From: Bisporella sp. PMI_857
Taxonomy: Eukaryota; Ascomycota; Leotiomycetes; Helotiales; Helotiaceae
DNA length: 64,000 nt
Reading direction: 5' to 3'
Assembly (NCBI GenBank): GCA_021307315.1
Contig: JAJSPD010000030.1
Location: 1-64,000, forward strand
Part shown: piece by piece, positions 47,909 through 58,379 of the stretch
Position numbering within the stretch: position 1 is the stretch's first letter
Layout: the number at the start of each line of letters is the position of its first letter
Made by a program: the position numbers and the translations under genes
Notes under the pieces: generated by a model
Database searches by the model: none
What the model saw: the letters and a program-made list of their open reading frames with translations, nothing else
What the model was told of the DNA's origin: nothing

Positions 47909-49604
47909 CTATCTCACGCAGGGTCTGAAACACCGAAGCCAAACTTCCAAAGCCCTGCTAAACAGCTCGATCCCATCATCAACAGGTTCCGTCACGTTGC
48001 CTGGCCCCCTCGACAAGTCGCTTACGTGAACCTGCCCCGGCCAAACCGCCGCAAATACCGCGTCCCCCTCAGGCGGCGCACCGCAAGGCGGGATCTCCTG
48101 CGTGGTCGGCGGGTCCGACGCGTCCGGGTTGTACCTCGCGGTGCTCTGCACGCTCATCCCCCGCCACGGATCTAGTTCGCCGTTCGTCCACATGACGTTG
48201 GAGGGCTACATGCGCCAGCCTCCATATTTCTGGATCGGCGAGATATCTGGCTCCGGGGGAGCGTATGGGAAGAGGGCGTGGTAGAGCTGCGCGTAGGTGT
48301 CGGCGAGGTTGTAGAACTGAGAGACGATGGTGGTATTCGAGGGAGGAGGCGCAACCTGGAACTGTGCGAACTGCGTGCAGAGCTGCCATACCCACGATGC
48401 GTTGTCCAGGGGATCGCGTGGATTGGTGGGGAACATTTGGTAGCCGCGTTTCGACTTGTCGATTGTGGCGAACAAGTAGGCGTAGAATGCCTTCTCTGCG
48501 CCATAGGTGGCTGCGACGCGGGCTTCTGTGGAGGGGGCATCGTCGGTGTTGTTGCTTAGGGCTGACACCGTGGAGTCTATGGTGAACCCGGGAAAGGACG
48601 ATGGGTTCCAGGTTTCGAGCCTGTTGCAGAACGTGGACATCGAGATCTCGTAGCCGAAGGTTTAGAAGTTGAAGAAACTCGCCTGAAAGACGTGGGCGAG
48701 AATGGATGCAACGTCAAAGTATGTCAGGTCCTGGAAACTGGATGGGTAGCTGGTGTTTCGGGGGTTTGTGGAATTGGTGAGGAAGACGACTTTCTTGAGA
48801 AGTGGAACGTCTGCGGCGGAACCTGATGAGAGAATTTGGTCTGCGTACGTGACAGCTGCGTGGACGTCTGCTGCACAGTTCGTTGGGAGAGTTTGCTGGA
48901 TTAGTTTCCACCAAACATAATTGTCAAGCTGGGGTTGCACTGGAGCGATGGATGCCCACTGAATATCTTCTGTCAGCGTATGATATCCAAAGAATTCTTA
49001 TAAACTGTTTCTATATGTGTTAATAAAATACATAATCCACCTACACTAGCAAGAAAGACGTCAGGATTCCGCGAACGAATCATAGCTGACCTGCTTCCTG
49101 CATAACTCCCGCCTATCCACACCCATGGTGTCTCATGCGAAGATAAAGATCCATCATGTTCGGGGGTTGAAAATTCTTCGCAAGAAAGACCGCATCCTCC
49201 AGCGCCAGCTCATTGTTGAGATATTTATAAGCATCATACCCAGAAAAGGCAACGCCGGTAGTCTCATTGAACGCAAAAGGCATAGTTCCGCCATAAAAGC
49301 GGTACTCCCAGACAATCGCGATGCCGTTGAATCTGCGAGCCAGCTCTAAGGTGGCGAATAAAACTCCATCGTTAGCGAGCAGTCGCGCGGCTTAGCCATC
49401 TGAGCTGCCGGCTTCGCCTCCATCGAAGAGGAAAATAGGTCTACCGGGCTGGTAGAAGGTATCATTCATCCAGTAGCGGTTCAAGAATGTTCTTGTATCC
49501 GAGACGTTAAAGTAGTCTAGCGGTATAGAAATAATTCCTGTATAAACGGCTTCTGCATTATGACAGAAGAGGAGAGAGATGAGAACGAAGAGAAGAGACA
49601 CCAT
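47909..49604 (-). pseudogene. Serine peptidase S28 family (Pro-X carboxypeptidase-like), inactivated
   Basis: The minus strand carries nearly the whole length of a secreted S28 peptidase: a signal peptide (MVSLLFVLISLLFCHNAEA), FDGGEAG, GIAIVWEYRFYGG, YLNNELALEDAVFLAKNF, the nucleophile motif WIGGSYAGSRSAM, a spliceable intron (49044-48959), WASIAPVQPQLDNYVWWKL, and the C-terminal WTNGELDPWRG. The frame is broken by TAA at 49394-49392, a frameshift near 49155-49138, TAA at 48664-48662 and TAG at 48208-48206; the last segments otherwise stay in one frame. S28 enzymes are extracellular acid peptidases that cleave after proline. All three stops could come from CAA or CAG by C-to-T change. Sequencing error is unlikely to explain four lesions. 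Confidence 0.88.
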
Positions 49605-51865
49605 TGCTGCGAAAATTCAAATCATGGAAATTCATACTTGGAAACGAGAGTAAAATAGAAACCGTTTGTAGTTGGATTAATACGGGGTTTCTGCTCCATG
49701 ATTTCTCTTGAGGCAGGACGGTATTTTGTATTCCTATCGGCCCTACAGCTATTATCGCTTGGAGGCGTCTCAAAATATCCTGACCGTGTACGGTTAGGTT
49801 GCATTCTGTATACATGGATCTTGTGTCTGGCAAGTGCAGTCTGGTTTCAGCACTGCAGCGGCTATGAAGCTAATTCCAGGTTACGGGGCAGATGTGTTGT
49901 TGCTGAGAAAATTTGCCTCGCTATTATCTATTGGGCCTGGTCTTTCATTGGCCACCGGTCTGGATTTCTGCTCAAGCCCAAGAGCATATATTAGTTTAAC
50001 GCGTGGATTACTTGAGATGGGAGCCATCGAGAGAATACTTCTTTCGGGTCATGATGCTGGACTTCATGAGATATCTTTAATATTTTATGCCTTTAACTAA
50101 TCTCAAGAGTACAAATCGGAAACATGAGCCAGATGTACCCAAAAAAAGAAGAAAAAAGGAGAACAATACTATTGGGAAACCATTTGGAGACGGTGCTCGT
50201 TTCGGGCGTCTTGTACTATTCGCACCTAGGAATAAATATTTAGTCATAGACCCCTAAAAGGCTGCAGTGCCGGTCAATCCTATCCGAGGAATGAGAACGC
50301 CACCTCGGGCATTGAAGAAAGATGCGAGGAATGTGGTTTGTGGAAATACATGTCCAAGACAGCTATTTGTCTCCCAGAATTTTGTATGAGTCGATCAATA
50401 TGACAACATCCAAGAGTTTGTGAGGGGAGAATCATCCACGCCTCCCTAGAATTGAGTGCTAGTTGTGACCATAATATTATTATTATGGGCTGACAAAACG
50501 TAGCGAAGCAATCCTCGAGAGTTGAGAATTTTCACCCTTTATTGCATTCGAAGTGGTGTTCAGAGTGGAAGCCAATATTTCTCCTCTAGCCAAGATCAAT
50601 GTGTCAATTCAAGAGAGTACTCACACGACCAACTGACAATTACCTGAAGCTCTCCAGCTGATGAGGATATTTAAAGTAGCGTCATATCATAGACAGCCGA
50701 CACGGCTCATTTCCGCCGATAAAGAAGTAATTATGCATCATGAAGATGCACTTAAGACAAATCTGTTTGAGGCATTAAATGAAATGCCGCCAACGCTGGT
50801 GGTTGATGCAGATTAAGCAACAGTGCTTGGCTCGAGTAAGATAGGTATTCTGAGGCTTCTTACTGCTATTAGAGTTCTAATCGGCAACGCTGTGGAGGGC
50901 GCCATTGGCATAAGCCATCTAGTTCGAATTGAGCTCCCAGTCGGCACAGTTTTCTGTGAGCAGAAAAACACTTGAGAAGCACTAACACCTCCTTAGTTCT
51001 AGCGACACACAACCACATCTACTACTAATATCGTTGGTATAACAACGAGAGCTCAAGCAGACAGCGCAGCAGCTTTCACGGTATTCAGCTCAGGCTTGGA
51101 GGGTAAACTCCCACCATGAACCAAACTTTCCTGGTCGCAAGACTAGCACATGAATCTTGGGCACTGTAATATCAAAAAGGGGATTATTGTTGCCAGTCCA
51201 GGCGACTGCGCAGACTGGTAAGCGGGCTCTAATTCCTTAAACAGTAACGAAGAGTGCTCAGGCGCCGTTCAGAGAAGAAAATGCAATTAGGGGTCGCTGG
51301 CTCAGAGGCGCTGAGTCAGAGAAGTTGGTATCTTCGCAGGATGAAGTGGATTCAGTTGTATTGATCGATTGAAGTATAGTGGGTACTCATGGAATGAATA
51401 ATACTGTATGTGTTTAGGCTTTAGTTAAAGTGGCCCCCCTTCAGGCAACAACCTCACATATCTAATGTGAGGAGCAACCTCAAGTCAACATTTGGGACAG
51501 GATAGCACTGCGCCGCATAGGAAAAATTCCAAGTCCTAGGCACGCCAGTATGCTAACCTTATAAGGAAATTGGACGTTATTGTCCGAGAGGCGAACGACC
51601 TAGCTGCCTGGCAAATCCCTTGGCAGGACAGGGTCTTGCCCAGCAAGTCAGGTGACGGTTAGAGAGGCCACTCCTCGACTTCCAATATAACCTTGATAAA
51701 GCCCTTTCCGCTACATGTGCTCCGGCTGATTACTTTCCTATATACAGCCTACTTGTTTTCTACGAATATAACGTACAAGTCCCGTAAAGCCTTCATTATC
51801 CTAACGTAGCCCAGAAGGTCAATTTTTCTACCCCAGAGAGTTTCAAGGACAGAATATTCGTGATT
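49605..51865. other. Gene-poor region
   Basis: The upstream flank of the broken peptidase is followed by 1.7 kb without a recognisable gene. A plus-strand frame of 88 codons at 49834-50100 (with GADVLLLRKFASLLSIGPGL) has no start context or neighbours and is left uncalled. The last 200 bases should contain the promoter of the F-box gene. Confidence 0.45.
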
Positions 51866-53394
51866 ATGGGCCTCTTTTCCATCTCCCCAGAGATCTTCAC
51901 GCTCATATTTCAGAATTGCGATTCCATTGTTGATCTACTTGCATTCGCCGCGACCTGCAAGCACATCCAATCTGTCTGGCTGGAGAACTCTTCAACTATC
52001 GTCTGGGAGGTTTCGATCAATAGCATCCGTTGTTTTGATGATGCTTTGATGGTGGTAAATACAACTTACAGATATCACCCGTACCCGGCGTTCGTAGCTG
52101 ACTTTCGTAGGTGCGTGCAACAGCCATCGCCTTGGAAGCTTATAAGGCAGGACGTCAACCTCCAATAACCCCGATGCATGAGCTGAGTGGTAGGTTCTCG
52201 AAGCCAAGTTGGGATGAGCTTAAAGAAGTCTTAAACGTGCAGCATCTCGTGAGTCTCCCTTAATCTCATCTAATACTCAGTTAGAACACTTATTGACATA
52301 TATTGTCACAGATACGATGCATCGAATATATGTACTGGAACAGCACTATAGACGGTGAGAATTTATTCGGAGGCTGCGTGCTACCATCAGAGCTACGTGA
52401 GCAACCCGAAGAAAATAAACAAGAAGCCTGGAAAAATAGATTTTACAGAGCTATGTATAGACTGTTGCTGGCAGGTGCTGTATTAGCGAGGGCTTATACC
52501 GAGCCTTTCTACCAAGCACAAAATGACGGACTCACCGACTTTCTTAAACATTTTGAAAGGAAAGACTTGGGAGATGCCGATAACGAAGATGGTGGATTTA
52601 AGGGTGAATATGCTGATTATTTGCGCAAGTTTCCAGTGTATAATTTCGATATTTTTGACAACTCAAATGTTGGAAAGTGGAAGTATCGAGAGTACGACAA
52701 TCTTCTTGGTCCATTTTCTTCATGGCTTGTTGAGGATGCAAATTTAAGGGCACCTCCGCCTGAGAAAAATCCTACCCTTTCTGATAGCCACAACTTTGGC
52801 CCGCATGGAAAGAAGCTCTTGGAGGACTTGATGTGTCTTCTTGTCGCTTACGAGCATTTAGCCTGCAAGTTTACCAACAACACAGATGAAAGTAGCATGG
52901 GAAGATATCCAAATAAAAGAATTCCGAGTCCGTCGAAAAGAAATGCGAGGAAGGTCACAATCATCTTGTTTGGAGTCTTTCAAGTGGAGCAAATCACTAT
53001 GCCAGCCGATATCACGGAAACCAAAAATTTCCTGCTAACAGCAGAGAGTCATCCTGATCTGCATACAAAAGATGGGGCATTGTTTGGGGTGTTTGACATC
53101 CCGGCTGTGATTAATGGGTTGGAGAGCGAGGGAAGGCGAAGAGACCTGACCGGCAGTGAGGAGCACCGCAGTCCGCCCGCCACCTTCGAACTATGGCACT
53201 TTACTCTTCGAAAATATCTTAATCTTGGATTTAGTGAGCGGGCTTTCTGGATATGGAGGGAGTGTACCTGGGTAGAAGATGTCGGCTGTGGCACGGTGTT
53301 CGTCCGGCCCTCTTGGAATATAGTTGAAAGATATAGACCAGATAGGTCAACATGGATGACAGCTGGCAGCGACGGTTATTGGCAGTTAAGTTAA
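51866..53394 (+). CDS. F-box-like protein of the fungal expanded family
   Basis: Three exons (51866-52054, 52111-52248, 52312-53394) join in frame to 469 residues. The N-terminus looks like an F-box (SISPEIFTLIFQNCDSIVDL, then LAFAATCKHIQSVW). Exon 2 (VRATAIALEAYKAGRQPP) continues the frame only if the 56-nt intron with donor GTAAAT, a CTGAC branch and acceptor CGTAG is removed; without it the frame ends early. The long last exon is acidic to neutral with several Trp and aromatic motifs (FGVFQVEQITMP, ELWHFTLRKYLNLGF, ERAFWIWRECTWVED). F-box proteins link substrates to SCF ubiquitin ligases, but many members of this fungal group are uncharacterised and the substrate is unknown. No signal peptide. 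Start chosen at the first ATG before the F-box. Confidence 0.8.
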
Positions 53395-54325
53395 GGACGC
53401 CACAGATGGGTTGCGGGGTTGGTGATTTTGAAACGACAGGGAGATCCCGACTTGCGCAATTTCGATACCGTAGAATATCAAGTCCCTCTGCTACTACCTC
53501 TCTGTACTTGAAATTTCATGCCACCACCTCTCTGCAAAGAATGCCGATGGTGTTAAGCTAAATCGAGGTTCGCTACCGTCAAAACCCACATGAATAATTC
53601 ACCTTTGACTCTCGGACTCAGCAATTTCGGTATTTGCTCCCTGTACACTTGTGCTCATCTGAATGTCTCCTTGCGGACCCATTCTGAATCAAGTGGCTTG
53701 CGGAAATGCATTAGGCTGTCGCTAATTCACGCCATTGAAGGTCCAGCTTCGCGAACTTCCGCATTGTGGTCTGACAACTTTGCCACTGAATCCATACAAA
53801 CCCCAGGAAAATTCGACACTTCACCCCAGCTTGGTAAGCTTGGCAGCCAGACTTCGCCTTGGCAACTAGATTTGATCATCTGCTTAGACCTGAACATGAG
53901 CTGTGCGAAGGCGAATGGTAAGGATCTGGGCAAGGATCACTGATTAAGCAATGCGCTGATTCTGGTCGAACCAATAAAAGGGAGACAATATATTCAGCTC
54001 CTGCCTCGGCTGCATAATGCTCCTTAACGAGTGTGGTCCAGATCTCTTATCATTTTTTCTTTTCTCCCAACCCTTTAACACTACTGCGGTCTTGTCAGGT
54101 CATCAGCGTTCTTTTTCCACCTTATACAGAGCTACGCAAAATGTGTTAACCTGACCTTTTTCAAGCTCCAGAAGAATTGAATGCGTGCGTAAATAACCAT
54201 GCGCCTTCCGAAATTTAGTAATACAACACTGGTTGTACGAGAGCTAGGCGTGCTTCCCGCCAATTTCTGTCCCGTCTGTTGTACGTTTCCAGTGCACCTT
54301 AGTTCGCGCATTTGGCAGCTGATGA
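53395..54325. other. Intergenic region
   Basis: Spacer between the F-box gene and the membrane glycoprotein gene. It may hold the missing first exon of the latter, but I could not identify a signal-peptide exon. Short frames only. Confidence 0.45.
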
Positions 54326-55132
54326 ATGCAAACAGCAACCTGCAGGACCGACGTGATCCAATTCAACAAAACATCATCTTGCACTTCAAATTCATCGTTC
54401 TTCGCCAGTTGCAGCGGATGCCAGCAATGCATCGTAACTTACAAAGATGCGAACGGTGATGGCCTCGCCGAAGCAGGGCTGTACCAGGCGGCTTTGGCGC
54501 AGGTATTAAACTTATGCTCAAACTCTACGACTGCCGAACAGATTGCCAATTTTAAGGCGCAGGCATCGCGGTTATCAATTATTGCAGAAAGCAGACCAAC
54601 ATCCACCGAATCGTTAGCTTTGGCAACTAGCACTCCAGCGAGCGCGCCAGTTTCTACTACGGAAGCGTCTTCCCCGACATTGACAAATTCACCCCAGCAA
54701 GCACATCAAGTGGAGTCATTCAATAAAATCTGGATAGCGGGGCCTGTTATCGGCTCCGTTATAGCTCTGGCTATCATAATACTCTTGATTGTGTATACAA
54801 CAAGGACACGGCGAAACGTAGCAGACAAGTCGGGACTAGAGAACAAGGAGGATGCTTCGAGTGATGGAGATGATAGCACGACGAGGGACGAGATGGATCT
54901 ACATTCTGAAGCTGCGGAACCTCAAGAACTGGAGAACATTGAGGTCTACGAACTTCCTGCAGCAGAGCCAGTTGGCAATGAGTTACATACGCCAAGAGAA
55001 GGTAAAGGGGAAAAGGAGGATAATTGGCCTCTTCCAGTGTCTCCATTGCGGGCAATGTTTGCCATGAGTGTATTGAGAGACGAAAAAAGGGGAGATGAGG
55101 GGCCAAAACACCACACTTATTACAATCCCTAA
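54326..55132 (+). CDS. Type I membrane glycoprotein-like protein, 5' end uncertain
   Basis: An open frame of 268 residues with an extracellular-type N-terminal half: paired cysteines in SSCTSNSSFFASCSGCQQCI and several N-glycosylation sites, then a Ser/Thr/Pro-rich stretch. A single membrane span follows (IWIAGPVIGSVIALAIIILL) with a polar, acidic cytoplasmic tail. This layout is common for fungal plasma-membrane surface proteins. A signal peptide is expected but the ATG at 54326 does not provide one, and two TGA codons lie directly upstream in frame, so the first exon is probably further up; an acceptor at AACAG (near 54334) with a GTACGT donor near 54281 is one possibility, but it does not yield a signal peptide either. 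The gene may have lost its 5' end. Confidence 0.65.
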   Translation: MQTATCRTDVIQFNKTSSCTSNSSFFASCSGCQQCIVTYKDANGDGLAEAGLYQAALAQVLNLCSNSTTAEQIANFKAQASRLSIIAESRPTSTESLALATSTPASAPVSTTEASSPTLTNSPQQAHQVESFNKIWIAGPVIGSVIALAIIILLIVYTTRTRRNVADKSGLENKEDASSDGDDSTTRDEMDLHSEAAEPQELENIEVYELPAAEPVGNELHTPREGKGEKEDNWPLPVSPLRAMFAMSVLRDEKRGDEGPKHHTYYNP

Positions 55133-56124
55133 CGAACGGACCTCCACATAAAAGCGAAATCAAAAACAACTGCGAGGCATATCATGCCCATTGACAGTTC
55201 TCTTCTCGACAGTACCAAGATCACTTGGGAACAAAAGGCGAAAGACCATGAGGCGAAAGTCGAGATCAACAGAGAATATTCGCGGAAGAAGCAGATCCTG
55301 GACTTTACAGTGCTATCGAAGCTATCGATAATTTGGAGTACTATAGTCCTCAGGAAGCTCTTGAGGGTAAGGTCGCGGCTTATCAGTAAAGTCCGTGAAA
55401 AATAAGGAGAATAATCCCACACAGCTAGGCTGTGAGGGTTCATGTCCTACAGCTTATGCAAAGCTGCCCACCAGCCATGCCTGGCTGGCATGCTGGATGA
55501 TCGGGATGAGATAGTCATACTACAATGAAATATTTATTTGCAAAGCTTTCGCGACTGGATGAGCTTGATAGATGATGTCATATCGAATATTTCCGGGTTT
55601 GACATTAGGTTGAGCGTTTTTGTGCTTGTTAAGTGTTCTCAAATGCAGAGCCTCAGCGTCGATGCCGTTTGCACTGGTCTGATTCCTTGTAATGAATACT
55701 TTGGAAATCATGTAGAGGTTTTTTTTTTGATTTTTAGTCTTACAGGTGTCGTAACACTCATCAGCTTCCCCACAATTCAAATCTACCCCTGACACTATAG
55801 CCTAAATAGGCAATACCGGCGTCGGTTAACTGATCCGGAAGCCAATTAACATACCTTATTTCAGGAGCATGAATCTGGGGTAAACGGATAAACAACATGT
55901 TACGATCATGCGCCTTACAAATAGCTCTATAAACAGCTCAGTGGATTTCGAGAACCGGGCCGGCGGTCACTGGTTGTAAATATCCTCATGTAATATGCCA
56001 GAAGCTCAGGAGACCAAAGAAGCGGGGAGGAACACCCATTAATATATCGTAGCGTTCCCGCTGCGAATTGCTCATTTGATATTTTGATTTCGTCTTTCAA
56101 CGCTCTCAACAGATTAAGTATTTC
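55133..56124. other. Intergenic region
   Basis: Nearly 1 kb between plus-strand genes, containing the 3' end of the membrane-protein gene and the promoter of the cellulase gene. No other coding sequence recognised. Confidence 0.5.
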
Positions 56125-57096
56125 ATGATGGTCCTTCCCACAAGAGCCATCCTCGCTCTGCTGCCCTACTTTCTTCAAGTCTCTGCTCAAGCTTCGGGCA
56201 GCGGGACCACAACACGCTACTGGGACTGCTGCAAATCTTCCTGCGGCTGGACTGGCAAGGCCACCCTCGCATCAGGATCCACGCCCGTAAAATCTTGCGA
56301 CAGGAATGACCAGTTCCTCAGCGACTTCAATGCGAAGTCAGGATGTCAATCCGGGGGCACGGCATTTATGTGCACGAACCAGAGTCCATGGGCTGTCTCC
56401 GAAAGCTTGAGTTACGGGTTTGCGGCCACGACAATTTCGGGAGGAACTGAGGCGAGCTGGTGCTGTGCGTGTTATGAGCTGACATTTACGAGTGGCCCAG
56501 TGGCGGGCAAGAAGTTGGTGGTGCAGGCGACGAACACAGGTGGTGATTTGGGGGCCAATCAGTTCGATCTTGCTGTATGCCTCACTCCCTCCTGTTAACT
56601 TTTTCATGGCTCTCCCTATACTAACGCAAGACAGATGCCCGGCGGCGGTTTTGGCATTTTCGATGGCTGCACAACAGAATTCGGCACCCCGGCCGGCGGC
56701 TGGGGCGCACAATACGGCGGCATATCATCACGCTCGCAGTGCGACTCTTTCAACGCAAAGCTAAAGCCCGGTTGCTATTGGCGGTTCGACTGGTTCCAAA
56801 ACGCGGACAACCCCAAGGTTACATTCAAGCAGGTTACGTGCCCGCGAGCGCTCACGGAGAAGACTGGGTGCGTCAGGCAGGGCGAGACGCCAACGGGAGA
56901 TGCGGTCGTGCCAACTTGGAGCGCTGGCACCGGAACTCCGACGAGTACGTCGAGTGCACCTAGCGGCACCTCAGGAAGCGGGGAAGGAGCAGAGTTGTAT
57001 GGTCAGTGTGGTGGGACCGGGTGGACGGGGCCGACTACTTGCAAGCAGGGGACTTGTAAGGTTAGCAATGAGTTTTACTCGCAGTGTTTGCCATGA
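56125..57096 (+). CDS. GH45 endo-1,4-beta-glucanase with C-terminal CBM1
   Basis: Two exons, 56125-56574 and 56635-57096, give 303 residues. A signal peptide of about 22 residues ([12 protein letters not shown]) leads into the GH45 domain, with the family signature [14 protein letters not shown]. The predicted catalytic residues are Asp34 in RYWD and Asp148 in [17 protein letters not shown], which spans the exon junction. Many cysteines fit the disulfide-rich fold. A Ser/Thr/Gly linker follows, then a fungal cellulose-binding module, family 1 ([15 protein letters not shown] ... FYSQC). The enzyme is secreted and cleaves internal beta-1,4 links of cellulose, as in Humicola EGV. An ATG pair at 56125/56128 makes the start ambiguous by one residue. 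The exon GC content is high compared with the flanks. Confidence 0.95.
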
Positions 57097-57666
57097 AGGA
57101 TCCAAGTCACGACAGAGGGTTTGAGTAAATAGGAGGAACTTCTTAAGTGCGCAGGGATATCAAATTGAGAGTTGCCCTGCTTTGTACATAGTTCAACATT
57201 GTATATATCTTTGTCTGCAAAGCTCAATTTTCGCTCATACAAGAAAGACACAGCAATTTGTCGTGATGATTTTGGATTCTCCAACCAAGGCTTTAACGAT
57301 GAAGTTATTTGTAGCAAATATTTGGACTGCGATGACAGTGGGGTTTCAGGGGTAAATGTACATATGCATAGTGGTTCGCTTAGAATAGGGGCTGTGCATA
57401 AGCAAGTGGTACAACAGCAACAATTTGCAGGCCTCCATGCCCTTTGAGTATCACGTAATCGCGGAGGTTGGACGAGGTACCAACACCGGTTGACAGCTCT
57501 CATTAGCTTACTACCCGAGAATGCAACTATCGTGCAATCAGCAACAATCCTCGCATGCATGATGTGTCGAAACCAGAATCGTTATAAGTATCTCAGCACC
57601 CAATGAAAAACATATATCCTGCCAAAAAGAAATCTTGATACAGATTTTGGTAAAACACGTTTCAAC
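57097..57666. other. Intergenic region
   Basis: 3' end of the cellulase gene and promoter of the GST-like gene. A small frame at 57172-57447 has no support. Nothing else recognised. Confidence 0.5.
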
Positions 57667-58379
57667 ATGACCTCTACCCCATCGCAGTCTTCCACCCCCA
57701 CATATACCCTTTACACTTACTTCCGCTCCTCTTGTGCAGCACGGATCCGCATTGCGGCTAATCTAAAGCCATCCCTCTACAACACAACTTCGTAGACCTC
57801 GGGACGGACGCACACGAGACGGAAGCTTTTCGCAGCATAAATCCTAGCGCCGCGGTGCCGGTGCTCGTCATCACCGATTCCGCCGGCTCCAGCACGTCGA
57901 TCACGCAGTCCCTCGCGATCCTCGACTTCTTCGAAGAGAGCGTTAACGATGGGAGCAAATTCGAGCTCCTTCCTTCAAGAGACAGGATTTTCGACAGGGC
58001 GAAAGTGCGTGAGCTGGTCGGCATCATAGCCACGGACCTCTTCCCGCCAACCAACGGCCGCGTCGCGGAGCTGATACGAGGGATCAGAAGTTCCCCGCAG
58101 GATCAGGTTCAGTTTGTGCACAAAATCATGTCCGCGGGTTTTGCGGCCTATGAGAGGATGCTGGACGGTTGCGCAGGCACGTATAGCTTTGGCGACGAGG
58201 TGACGATGGCGGATGTGGTGTTGGCACCGGTGGTCGATATGGCGATCGGGTATAAGTTGGATTTGGGGGCGTATCCTAAGGTTATGGATATTTATGGGAG
58301 GTTGATGGAGCTGGATGCTTTTAAGAGGGCGAGCTGGACGAGGCAGGAGGATACGCCGGAAAAGTTTAGGGAGGCTTAG
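57667..58379 (+). pseudogene. Maleylacetoacetate isomerase / zeta-class GST-like, frameshifted
   Basis: The reading frame from ATG 57667 encodes YTLYTYFRSSCAARIRIAAN and then runs into TAG at 57793. The next frame takes over from about 57768 (AIPLQHNFVDLGTDAHETEA) and continues to the stop at 58379 through SAAVPVLV, SLAILDFFEE, GDEVTMADVVLAPV and a normal C-terminus. Together they cover a full thioredoxin-fold and helical GST of about 237 residues. The SSC motif is the zeta-class active-site signature of maleylacetoacetate isomerase (phenylalanine/tyrosine breakdown). One base appears to be missing within the AAAG run at 57765-57768. A single indel beside a homopolymer may be a sequencing error, so the gene could be intact in the organism. 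Confidence 0.85.

Noticed and set aside
48102..48585. Plus-strand frames of 60-106 codons
   Set aside because: Antisense shadows of the broken S28 peptidase, which keeps clear family motifs on the minus strand.
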